Positions 1 through 5,666 are shown, numbered from the stretch's first letter. The stretch: 5,666 nucleotides of DNA from CAZMCT01 sp964564785 (GCA_964564785.1 CAZMCT010000175.1:1-5666), one strand, 5' to 3'. The notes: generated from the letters alone by a model not told the origin. Made by a program: numbers and translations.

Positions 1-286
1 CCCCCCCCCGCAGCGCCGCCTCGGCCTCTTCGTAGCGGTGCTCCGCGAGCCAGGACTCCGCGAGCGCCAGATGCAGGTCGACGAATTCGCGCCGCACGCC
101 GGGATCGGACGGCCGGTCCCGGAGGGCTTGCTGCGCCGCGCGGATGGCGTCCACCGCCCGGTCCTCGCGGAGGGCCTGCGTCAGCGTGCGACGCAGGTCG
201 GGGTCGGCCGGCCGGGTGTCCTGGGCCTGCGTGCCGCCGGCGAGCGCGAGCAAGAGCAGGGCGGCGGGGCCGGGGCGCGCGGGCAT
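1..286 (-). CDS. Exported TPR-like repeat protein, N-terminal part (runs off left edge)
   Basis: The frame is open from 286 to the left edge, giving 95 codons with no stop; the C-terminus lies outside the window. The translation begins MPARPGPAALLLLALAGG and then TQAQD, a classical Sec signal peptide with a hydrophobic core at residues 8-17 and likely cleavage after TQA near residue 21. The mature part is helical and Ala/Arg/Glu-rich. Segments such as AIRAAQQALRDRPSD and LALAESWLAEHRYEEAEAAL resemble tetratricopeptide helices, so a periplasmic scaffold or adaptor role is plausible; no partner can be named. I chose 286 because the signal peptide starts there and codons downstream almost all end in G or C, while the in-frame stretch up to 358 is less biased. 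An ATG at 358 with AGGA eight bases upstream is a real alternative and would add 24 basic residues. The gene is transcribed divergently from the PIN-TRAM gene. The coding call is fairly sure, the start less so. Confidence 0.72.
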   Translation of the reverse strand, partial: MPARPGPAALLLLALAGGTQAQDTRPADPDLRRTLTQALREDRAVDAIRAAQQALRDRPSDPGVRREFVDLHLALAESWLAEHRYEEAEAALRGG

Positions 287-302
287 GCGCCGGCGTTGCG
301 GC

Positions 303-330
303 TTGAGCGCAGCCCACGATCGCGTAGAAT
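303..330 (+). promoter_or_regulatory. Candidate sigma-70-type promoter in the divergent region
   Basis: TTGAGC (303-308) and TAGAAT (325-330) are separated by 16 bases, close to the housekeeping consensus, and TAGAAT stands out in a GC-rich setting. It points toward the PIN-TRAM gene and would give a leader of roughly 230 bases containing the two inverted repeats described below. Such matches also occur by chance, and no transcript evidence is available. If the minus-strand gene began at 358, this element would lie inside its coding region. Confidence 0.3.
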
Positions 331-381
331 GGACGTTTTTGAGCACATGCGCGGCCATCGAACGCATCCTAACAGTCCGTT

Positions 382-399
382 GAGCCAGCGGGCTGGCTC
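382..399. repeat. Perfect inverted repeat, 8-base arms
   Basis: GAGCCAGC, a two-base centre GG, then GCTGGCTC form a perfect dyad in the middle of the divergent intergenic region. It could be a dimeric-regulator operator acting on both divergent genes, or a hairpin in the leader of the plus-strand gene. No T-tract follows on either strand, so an intrinsic terminator is unlikely. The symmetry is seen directly; any function is inference. Confidence 0.45.
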
Positions 400-498
400 C
401 GCGCGAACCCACCAACAGGGTAGCGCCGACAGCCACGCCCGCGGCGCCGGTCCCCTCTTTGAGCGGGCTGCGCACGGCCCGTGGGGCGAACGCCGCGG

Positions 499-524
499 GC
501 GGCCGGTCCGGACGAACCGGCCGC
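499..524 (+). repeat. Perfect inverted repeat, 9-base arms, in the leader of the PIN-TRAM gene
   Basis: GCGGCCGGT (499-507) pairs perfectly with ACCGGCCGC (516-524) across an eight-base loop (508-515), a very stable potential RNA hairpin. It ends 33 bases before the Shine-Dalgarno sequence of the downstream gene. The following bases are AT-richer but not a run of T, so it is not a convincing intrinsic terminator. A 5' UTR stem that stabilises the mRNA or keeps the ribosome site open is possible. Confidence 0.45.
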
Positions 525-526
525 TG

Positions 527-544
527 TCATTCAATCATTCATTC
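527..544 (+). repeat. Short TCATTCA direct repeat in an AT-rich leader
   Basis: TCATTCA occurs at 527-533 and again at 535-541, followed by TTC. This is the least GC-rich stretch of the upstream region and lies directly between the 9-base stem and the ribosome binding site. It probably provides an unstructured ribosome-loading segment, although a protein-binding direct repeat with eight-base spacing cannot be excluded. Confidence 0.35.
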
Positions 545-556
545 TGCCGAGATTCA

Positions 557-563
557 TAAGGAG
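557..563 (+). promoter_or_regulatory. Strong Shine-Dalgarno sequence of the PIN-TRAM gene
   Basis: TAAGGAG lies five bases before the ATG at 569. It is the best ribosome binding site in the window and fixes the start of the PIN-TRAM protein. Confidence 0.85.
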
Positions 564-568
564 CGGCC

Positions 569-1651
569 ATGATTCTCTGGATCCTCAGGGGGTTGTTCAT
601 CCTGCTGATGGTGGCGGCATCACTGGCGGTGGGGCGCGGGACGGGCGCGGGCGGCCAGTACAGTTTTTTCCTGATGGTCGGCGCGTCGATCCTCGCGGTG
701 ATTCTCGTCGGGGTGGACCTGTTCGTCACGCGCAAGTCGCTGGCGGCGCTCTCGGGGGCGTTCCTGGGGCTGGTGGCGGGGCTGGCGTTCGCGTTCGGCG
801 TGGGGCTGATCGTGGACCTGCTGGTGACGGTGTTCTGGAAGGTCTCGCCGACGGAATTGGCGTATAAGGAGATCGAGCCGGTGGTGGGGGCCGTGAAGCT
901 GCTACTCGGCATCATGTGCTGTTATCTGACGATCAGTTTCATTCTTCAGACGAAGGACGATGTGCGCTTCGTCATCCCCTACGTCGAGTTCGCGCGGCAG
1001 ACGCGGGGGGCCCGGCCGCTGATCCTCGACACCTCGGTGATCATCGACGGCCGCATCGCGGATATCTGCGAAACGCGGATCATCGACTCGCCGATCTTCA
1101 TCCCGCGCTTCGTGCTCCAGGAATTGCAGGCCATCGCGGACAGCGCCGACAAGCTGAAGCGCAACCGCGGGCGACGCGGCCTGGACATGCTCAACAAGCT
1201 CCAGACCAACGACAAGGTCGAGATTCGTATCTCGGACACACGCCTGCCGACGGTCGAAGAGGCCGGCGACGTCGACCAGAAGCTGGTCGCGCTGGCCAAG
1301 AAGGTCGACGGGCGGATCGTCACCAACGATTACAACCTCAACAAGATCGCCCAGATTCGCGGCGTCGACGTGATCAACATCAACGAGCTGGCCAACGCCC
1401 TCAAGCCGGTCGTCATGCCCGGAGAAACCATGACCGTCAGGGTCATCAAGCCCGGGGAGGAGCCCGGCCAGGGCGTCGGTTACCTCGAAGACGGGACCAT
1501 GGTCGTGGCCGAAAACGCCCGCGACAAGATCAACGAGGAAGTCACGCTCACCGTGACCAGCGTGCTCCAGACCTCGGCCGGCCGCATGATCTTCGGTCGC
1601 CCCGAGGGGTCGCCGCCACTGCCGCGCCGCCCGCGGGCCTCCCGCCCGTGA
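569..1651 (+). CDS. Membrane-anchored PIN-TRAM domain protein, YacL type
   Basis: This 360-residue protein has the YacL-type architecture and normal length. Four hydrophobic segments lie at about residues 4-21, 33-54, 62-89 and 105-127, followed by a cytoplasmic PIN domain at about 150-275 and a TRAM domain at about 281-344. The PIN domain starts with LILDTSVIIDGRI and keeps the four acidic metal-site positions expected of this nuclease fold: D154 (LDTS), E185 (LQEL), D236 (VDQKL) and D254 (TNDYN), so it is probably active. PIN domains are metal-dependent RNases, and TRAM is a small beta-barrel RNA-binding module. Together they suggest a membrane-tethered RNase, though the physiological target of YacL-type proteins is not settled to my knowledge. 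After TRAM comes a basic, Pro/Arg-rich tail (345-360). The start is fixed by a strong ribosome binding site. The gene appears monocistronic: the next gene is about 200 bases away, and the upstream neighbour is divergent. Confidence 0.93.
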   Translation: MILWILRGLFILLMVAASLAVGRGTGAGGQYSFFLMVGASILAVILVGVDLFVTRKSLAALSGAFLGLVAGLAFAFGVGLIVDLLVTVFWKVSPTELAYKEIEPVVGAVKLLLGIMCCYLTISFILQTKDDVRFVIPYVEFARQTRGARPLILDTSVIIDGRIADICETRIIDSPIFIPRFVLQELQAIADSADKLKRNRGRRGLDMLNKLQTNDKVEIRISDTRLPTVEEAGDVDQKLVALAKKVDGRIVTNDYNLNKIAQIRGVDVININELANALKPVVMPGETMTVRVIKPGEEPGQGVGYLEDGTMVVAENARDKINEEVTLTVTSVLQTSAGRMIFGRPEGSPPLPRRPRASRP

Positions 1652-1655
1652 CGAA

Positions 1656-1669
1656 CGGCCGGGCGGCCG
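1656..1669 (+). other. GC hairpin just after the PIN-TRAM stop codon
   Basis: CGGCCG, GG, CGGCCG form a six-base-arm inverted repeat four bases after the TGA that ends at 1651. Its position suits transcript 3'-end protection or pausing. No T-run follows, so it is not a standard intrinsic terminator, and short GC palindromes are common in DNA of this composition. Confidence 0.25.
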
Positions 1670-1789
1670 CATCGATCCGGACCCACCGCGGTTATCAGGC
1701 CCGCGCGAGACTCAACGCCCGGCCCACGCGTGCCGATTTCCGACGTAGCGCGACCGCGCGCCCGCCCCGCGGCCGCGCCCCTACGGGAA

Positions 1790-1795
1790 TAAAAT
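1790..1795 (+). promoter_or_regulatory. Candidate -10 box upstream of the 177-residue hypothetical gene
   Basis: TAAAAT sits in an isolated A/T-rich patch (about 1788-1799) within otherwise very GC-rich noncoding DNA (1652-1849). It would start transcription about 50 bases before the ATG at 1850. No convincing -35 hexamer lies at the right distance. A seven-base inverted repeat (1805-1811 with 1831-1837) lies in the presumed leader. Confidence 0.3.
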
Positions 1796-1849
1796 AGGAT
1801 GTAACGCCGGCCAGCGGGGCGAGCGCGAGTGCCGGCGCGGATTCGTACC

Positions 1850-2383
1850 ATGACGCCGACGCTCGGTGCCGGGCACCCACTTCGCCGGTTATTCGACGGT
1901 CTGGTCGAGCAGGTTTTCTTGGTCGACCTGGGCATCGGCGACCCGGGACTGACGAGCTACGTGGGGGAGATGCTGGCCGAGTTCGTGCACATGGACCACA
2001 TCTACCGGCTGCGCACGGTCGACAACCAGGTGATCCGCGAGCTGTCGCGGATGGAGGCGGAGGCCGATCTGGGCGGCGAACTCGACGAGACTCGCCGGCG
2101 GCGGCTGATCAACAAGTACATCGGCGACTTCACGCTCTTCTGGGCCGGCGTCTACCCGGAGAACCTCCGCCCCGCTCGCCACGGGGGCATCGACCTGCTC
2201 GAAGTCTACCTGCGGCAGGGCAAGCGCTCCTACGGCATTGCAAGCGAACTGACCGCGGCCCGCGAGCACCCCCCCGCCTCAGTCCTCTACCAGCTCAGCG
2301 AGCAATTCGAATACTGCGTCCACGGCCTGCACCTGGTGCGGCAAGGCTGGGAGCAGCTCAGCCGGAACCCCGGCAAGAACTGA
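1850..2383 (+). CDS. Conserved-looking hypothetical helical protein, 177 residues
   Basis: I cannot name this family with confidence. The protein is soluble, with no signal peptide or membrane segment, and looks almost entirely alpha-helical. Visible landmarks are a hydrophobic N-terminal helix (LFDGLVEQVFLVDLG, about 14-28), a helix containing YVGEMLAEFVHMDHIYRL (37-54), an acidic/basic segment (61-88), a striking aromatic motif NKYIGDFTLFWAGVYPENL (88-106), LLEVYLRQGKRSYGIA (116-131) and a C-terminal helix with QFEYCVHGLHLVRQGW (152-167). The well-ordered motifs and strong third-position G/C bias say it is a real gene. There is no obvious metal- or nucleotide-binding motif. ATG 1850 is preferred, but an in-frame GTG at 1829 would add seven residues, and neither start has a good Shine-Dalgarno sequence. 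It has its own candidate -10 box and converges on the large minus-strand gene with a 12-base gap. A regulatory or adaptor role is only a guess. Confidence 0.85.
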   Translation: MTPTLGAGHPLRRLFDGLVEQVFLVDLGIGDPGLTSYVGEMLAEFVHMDHIYRLRTVDNQVIRELSRMEAEADLGGELDETRRRRLINKYIGDFTLFWAGVYPENLRPARHGGIDLLEVYLRQGKRSYGIASELTAAREHPPASVLYQLSEQFEYCVHGLHLVRQGWEQLSRNPGKN

Positions 2384-2395
2384 TCGTCGACGCCG

Positions 2396-5383
2396 CTACG
2401 GGCCCCCGAGTCGCAGCCACTGGTAGTCTCTCGTGGCATCGTTGCGGTCCAGCCCGCTGCCCCAGCTCAGCGGCACGGCCGGGAATGCGTCGGCGTCGTC
2501 GTCCACATATCGGACCGCGAGCAGAATCTGATCGCCCGGCCCGAGCGGGGCCGCGCCCAGATCGGCAGCCGGAATGAGGACCAGGTACGAGCGGTTGGCC
2601 GCGCCGGCGGCGGACTGCGCGCCCACGGACCCGCCGCCCCCGGACGGGGTGCCGGGCTGCACCCGAACCTGCCAGCCGGCAACGCGCTCGGCCGCGGTAG
2701 CGCGAAGCGGCTCAATGCGCGGGTGCTCGGCCGCGGGGTCAATGCGGACCTGCGCGTGGCGGATCGTTCCCGCGCGTGCGATCCCGAGCTGGATCTGGTC
2801 TCCGGCCTCGCGGCCGGTGCCGGCCGTGAACGGAATGAGCTTGTCGTCCTCGACGACCAGGGCGAGTTGCAGCGTGTCGGGGGAGAAGCCGGCGTGCAGC
2901 CAGACTCTGGCCGTCGCGCGCTGCGTGGCAGGCGGTACCAATTGGCAGACGCGGTGAGCTTCGTCGAGGATGCTGCCACCGGCGGGCAGGATCACAACCG
3001 CCGGGCGGACCTCGATCGGGATCTCGAGGATACTGCCCTCGAGCGCGACGCGCAGCGGAACCTCGGCCCGCTCGAACGGCTGCCCCGCCTTCGGCGTCAG
3101 CCGGATGTCGACCCGGGTGGTTTCGCCGGCTTCAGCCTTGAGCGCGGCGGCGCTGACGGAGGATTCGATCGGCGAGTTCTTTGGCAGGCGGATCTGGAGG
3201 TAGCTCTGCTTGAGGGCCCGCGGGGCTTCGACCTCGACGGCGAACTCGTCGCCGGCAAAGACCAGGCCCGGCGCGCGCAACCAGGGGCGGGCCAGCGTGA
3301 GCTGGGGGTCGGACTCGGCCTGTTTCGTCGTCAGCGTAATGAACAGCGGGCGCGGGCCGATGGGGACCAGCGGCGGGGCGCTGGACGTCAGAACGGTTTG
3401 CCGGCGGCGTTCAAAATCCTGCACGGCGAACTCACCCGGTACGCCTGCCGCGGGCGAAAGCACGGCCGGCAGGACGACGTTCGCTTTGGGGAGGAGCACG
3501 GCCACCTGGCGGTTCGCGCCGATGAAGAGGGCGGAATCGAAGGTAGCCGGCGTGCCCCGCACCGGGCCGGCGGCGCGGTAACCGGTGAGCATGCCGGCGG
3601 TGCTGGCATAGCCCAAAAGACGGGTCTTGGGACTGAAATCGCGGCAGACCAACCCGCGCAGACCCTCGGGCCGCGCGGGGTCGTTGTCGTCGTCCCGCAG
3701 GTCGAACCAGATCAGGCCGCCGACGCCGGCTGCGGCGGCGGCGACATAGTGGCGCAGCACGGCCTCGGCGTCGGCGTCGTCGCCGGGGCTGGCGAGCGGC
3801 TCGGCGTCGTGCAACCACCAGTCGGTGGCGCGCCAGCTGAATTGTCCGCGGGCCCGCAATTCGTCGAGCGCCGCGAGCGCGAGTGCCGTGTTGCCGCGAG
3901 TCGCGAAGACGAGCGGTGTCTCGGGGGCGCGGTCGCGGAGCGCGGGGATGTCCAGCGCGGCCGGAGAATCGACGGGAAGCGGGGGCGGCAGGACCTCGGC
4001 CTTGGGGGCGGTCCGGGACACGCGCGTGCGCACCGTTGCGACGTCCTCCAGCAGCGCGGCAAAATCGTCGCGGGGAAGCACGTCGGGCCCGATCTGAAAG
4101 CGGTACAGCCGTTCGCCGAAGCGGGCGGCGAGGGCGGAGACGAGGGCCGCCAGCGGCTCGACCCGCCGGTCGGTATCGGCCGGCAGCCACTCGGGCGGGT
4201 CGTTCAGCACCAGCAGCGCGGCCATGTCCTTCTGCACGATGTCGCCGACGAGCGGCTCGAGCGCGGCTGTTTCGTACACGCCGGCTTTCGGCTCGAGCAG
4301 CCGCCAGCGGGCGTCGAGCGCGAGCAGATTGACACCGATGTCGCGGGCCACGTCGACCTCGAGCCGCTGGTCGAGGTCGGGCTCGCGCAGGAGATTGCTG
4401 CGGACGGCGAAGAACGTCGCCCGCCCGCGCGAGACGCGGCGGTTGCTGGGTGTGACCGCGATAGTCGTCGAGAACGTGCTGGGGGCAGGCCAGCCGGGCG
4501 CGCGGGCCTGCGCGACGAGGCGATACAGCCCGGGTTCCCGGATCCGTTGCGAGAAGTCGAGCGTGCGGCGCGAGCGGAAATCGACGCCGCTGGGCGGGAG
4601 CGTGACTTCGGCCTTCTGGGTCTGTAGCACCGAGCCGTCGGGCCGCGTCCACGCCAGGTCCACGCCGAGCGTCAGCGCCTTGGAACGTGAACGGTTCTCC
4701 AGCTCGAGCGCGGCCGCGACAGACGCCCCCGGCTCGTACAGTTGTGTGGGCTCGTCGAACCGGAACTCGCCCAGCACCAGCTCACTGGGGCGCACCACGT
4801 GCTCGATCTGCAAATCGTCCAGGTAGACGGTCTGCCGACCCACCTGCGAGAGGAAGACGCGGAAGCCCTGGATTTCGATCGGGGGAACCGGGCCGCCACT
4901 GCCCTGCACACCTTGCAGCGCTTCGAGCTTCAGGTCCGCCGGGACAAACACCCAGCGCCGGTCGAGCTTCACTGTCTGGCGCGGCGTCTCGAACAGCCGG
5001 CCCCGCGCGTCGCGCAGCCGGTACGCCAGTCCGACTTCCTGCTCGTTGACCCAGCAATACGCCCCGACCCGGCCCTCCAGCGCCAATCGCCGAGGTTCGC
5101 GAAACGTCAGATCACACGCGACCGATACGTCCGCGGCCGTCGCACCGATTTCGATCGCCAGCGCGCCCTGGCCCCGGGCTGGGATCGCCGTCCGCGTCGC
5201 CGAGCAATCGCCGCGCGCCAGGCCGCGGAAGTCCACCAGTTGCGCGGCCACCGAGGCCCCCTCGAAGTCCGCCAGCACCGTGACGGCCGGTTCCTGCGCC
5301 GCGGCCGCGCCGTGGAGCACCGCGATCATGGCGGCCGGCCGCAGCCATCCGTGCCACGCTGGTCTTCTCGTGCGCTTGCCCAT
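2396..5383 (-). CDS. Exported multidomain glycosidase-like protein, probably catalytically inactive, with CBM9-like C-terminus
   Basis: This is a 995-residue exported protein. A signal peptide with a basic N-region (MGKRTRRPAWHGWLRP) ends near AAAAQ at residue 30. Residues 34-196 look like a beta-sandwich carbohydrate-binding-type module ending in QTVYLDDLQIEH. Residues 200-312 form an Ig-like beta domain. Residues 340-605 resemble a clan-A-type (beta/alpha)8 glycoside hydrolase barrel: ARDIGVNLLALDARWRLLEP, GVYETAALEPLV, ALLVLNDPPEWL and, near the end, GLIWFDLRDDDNDP followed by RDFSPKTRLLGYAS. However, the strand expected to carry the Asn-Glu acid/base pair reads YRFQIGPDVL (427-436), so the proton donor is absent and hydrolysis is doubtful. 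Beta-rich domains follow (606-795). Residues 800-995 look like a CBM9-type module (LQLALVVEDD, GDQIQLGI, LIPAADLG, DYQWLRLG) interrupted by a Gly-rich loop (910-930). It probably binds or senses extracellular glycans. It follows a glycosyltransferase gene by 22 bases. The start at 5383 fits the signal peptide and an AAGGG site; a longer reading from 5506 would overlap the upstream gene. Confidence 0.88.
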   Translation of the reverse strand: MGKRTRRPAWHGWLRPAAMIAVLHGAAAAQEPAVTVLADFEGASVAAQLVDFRGLARGDCSATRTAIPARGQGALAIEIGATAADVSVACDLTFREPRRLALEGRVGAYCWVNEQEVGLAYRLRDARGRLFETPRQTVKLDRRWVFVPADLKLEALQGVQGSGGPVPPIEIQGFRVFLSQVGRQTVYLDDLQIEHVVRPSELVLGEFRFDEPTQLYEPGASVAAALELENRSRSKALTLGVDLAWTRPDGSVLQTQKAEVTLPPSGVDFRSRRTLDFSQRIREPGLYRLVAQARAPGWPAPSTFSTTIAVTPSNRRVSRGRATFFAVRSNLLREPDLDQRLEVDVARDIGVNLLALDARWRLLEPKAGVYETAALEPLVGDIVQKDMAALLVLNDPPEWLPADTDRRVEPLAALVSALAARFGERLYRFQIGPDVLPRDDFAALLEDVATVRTRVSRTAPKAEVLPPPLPVDSPAALDIPALRDRAPETPLVFATRGNTALALAALDELRARGQFSWRATDWWLHDAEPLASPGDDADAEAVLRHYVAAAAAGVGGLIWFDLRDDDNDPARPEGLRGLVCRDFSPKTRLLGYASTAGMLTGYRAAGPVRGTPATFDSALFIGANRQVAVLLPKANVVLPAVLSPAAGVPGEFAVQDFERRRQTVLTSSAPPLVPIGPRPLFITLTTKQAESDPQLTLARPWLRAPGLVFAGDEFAVEVEAPRALKQSYLQIRLPKNSPIESSVSAAALKAEAGETTRVDIRLTPKAGQPFERAEVPLRVALEGSILEIPIEVRPAVVILPAGGSILDEAHRVCQLVPPATQRATARVWLHAGFSPDTLQLALVVEDDKLIPFTAGTGREAGDQIQLGIARAGTIRHAQVRIDPAAEHPRIEPLRATAAERVAGWQVRVQPGTPSGGGGSVGAQSAAGAANRSYLVLIPAADLGAAPLGPGDQILLAVRYVDDDADAFPAVPLSWGSGLDRNDATRDYQWLRLGGP

Positions 5384-5388
5384 CAATG

Positions 5389-5393
5389 CCCTT
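5389..5393 (-). promoter_or_regulatory. Ribosome binding site deciding the start at 5383
   Basis: Read on the minus strand, AAGGG lies five bases before the ATG at 5383 within the 22-base gap after the glycosyltransferase stop. Together with the signal peptide that begins at this ATG, it argues against the in-frame ATG at 5506. Confidence 0.6.
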
Positions 5394-5405
5394 GCGCGTG
5401 GTGGC

Positions 5406-5666
5406 TCACCCGTTCCGCAGGAGGCCGACCAAGTCGACGAGTCGTTGCCGGTACGAGTGCCGGGCGCGGACGTGGGAGCGCGCGCGGGATGCTTGCTCTC
5501 GTCCACCCGGCCCCGCAGCCCATTCTAAGGCTCCCCAAAGTCCCGGGGAATCATGGAACACCCGCACGTGTTCGCCGCGGAGAACGCCCCCCAGGTCGGG
5601 GAACGGGTCGCGGCTGCGAGGTGCGTGCAGCAGGATCGGCCAGCCGTGGGCCGCGGCGTGCAGCAC
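5406..5666 (-). CDS. CgeB-like glycosyltransferase, C-terminal end (runs off right edge)
   Basis: The frame is open from the right edge to a TGA at 5406-5408, giving 86 codons. The GTG at the very edge is probably an internal valine, not a start. The segment resembles the end of CgeB-type or group-1 (GT-B fold) glycosyltransferases: a Gly-Trp-Pro strand (GWPILLHAP, 8-16), an acidic loop with PFPDLG (21-26), GEHVRVFHDSPGLWGAL (31-47), and the terminal basic helix RARSHVRARHSYRQRLVDLV (61-80). That last helix is the family's usual ending, in which an Arg/Ala-rich helix with a His-Ser/Thr-Tyr-Arg motif closes the second Rossmann-like domain. Such enzymes move sugar from nucleotide-sugar donors onto glycans or proteins at the cytoplasmic side. 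The catalytic N-terminal domain is outside the window, so donor and acceptor are unknown. It lies 22 bases upstream of the exported glycosidase-like gene on the same strand, so the two are probably co-transcribed. Confidence 0.7.
   Translation of the reverse strand: MLHAAAHGWPILLHAPRSRDPFPDLGGVLRGEHVRVFHDSPGLWGALEWAAGPGGREQASRARSHVRARHSYRQRLVDLVGLLRNG

Noticed and set aside
181..534. 117-residue minus-strand frame in the divergent region
   Set aside because: It is low-complexity Arg/Pro/Ser sequence in a different frame from the signal-peptide protein that runs through the same bases, with no supporting motif.
38..559. 173-residue plus-strand frame at the left end
   Set aside because: It opposes the exported TPR-like gene, which has a signal peptide and coding-type codon bias. 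This frame has no domain pattern and crosses the AT-rich leader of the next gene.
1656..1669. Intrinsic terminator after the PIN-TRAM gene
   Set aside because: A GC hairpin exists, but no T-tract follows; it is kept only as a hairpin with low confidence.
916..1797. Open frame on the plus strand overlapping the PIN-TRAM gene
   Set aside because: It is an Arg/Gln/Pro-rich frame-shifted shadow of a clearly recognised protein and has no ribosome site.
569..2383. Toxin-antitoxin module made of the PIN protein and the 177-residue protein
   Set aside because: The PIN protein has membrane helices and a TRAM domain like YacL, unlike small VapC toxins. The partner is downstream by about 200 bases and is not antitoxin-like.
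2723..4627. A 634-residue open frame on the plus strand opposite the large exported-protein gene
   Set aside because: Its composition (Arg, Gly, Ala, Asp and Gln-rich, no domain pattern) is that of an antisense shadow of GC-rich coding DNA. The minus-strand frame has a signal peptide and recognisable domains.
3432..4652. 406-residue minus-strand frame inside the large exported-protein gene
   Set aside because: It is an Arg/Ala/Pro-rich out-of-frame reading, and the glycosidase-like frame explains the region fully.

Overview
The window is high-GC bacterial chromosomal DNA with strong G/C preference at third codon positions. It shows no rRNA, tRNA, CRISPR array, insertion sequence or integrase. 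The mix of genes suggests a Planctomycetota-like or similar environmental bacterium: a secreted TPR-type protein, a membrane PIN-TRAM protein of the YacL type, a large exported glycosidase-like protein and a CgeB-like glycosyltransferase. That assignment is inference from gene style, because no marker gene is present.

Layout from left to right. (1) On the minus strand, running off the left edge, is the N-terminal part of an exported protein with a clear signal peptide and TPR-like helices. (2) A divergent intergenic region of about 280 bases (287-568) holds a promoter-like pair, two perfect inverted repeats and an AT-richer leader. (3) On the plus strand is a 360-residue four-helix membrane protein with PIN nuclease and TRAM RNA-binding domains (569-1651). 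(4) A GC-rich spacer with an isolated AT-rich -10-like box follows. (5) Next on the plus strand is a 177-residue soluble helical protein of unknown function (1850-2383). (6) Converging on it with a gap of only 12 bases is a minus-strand pair that occupies the right half: a 995-residue exported multidomain glycosidase-like protein (2396-5383) and, upstream of it, the C-terminal end of a CgeB-like glycosyltransferase that runs off the right edge (5406-5666).

The glycosyltransferase and the exported protein are separated by 22 bases on the same strand and probably form an operon concerned with surface or extracellular glycans. The most interesting point is that the exported protein keeps the scaffold motifs of a clan-A-type glycoside hydrolase barrel, but the segment that normally carries the Asn-Glu acid/base pair reads QIGPD. 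It therefore looks like a catalytically dead, glycan-binding relative. I do not see a clearly new multigene system. The best leads are this pseudo-glycosidase, the unknown 177-residue family and the structured divergent leader.
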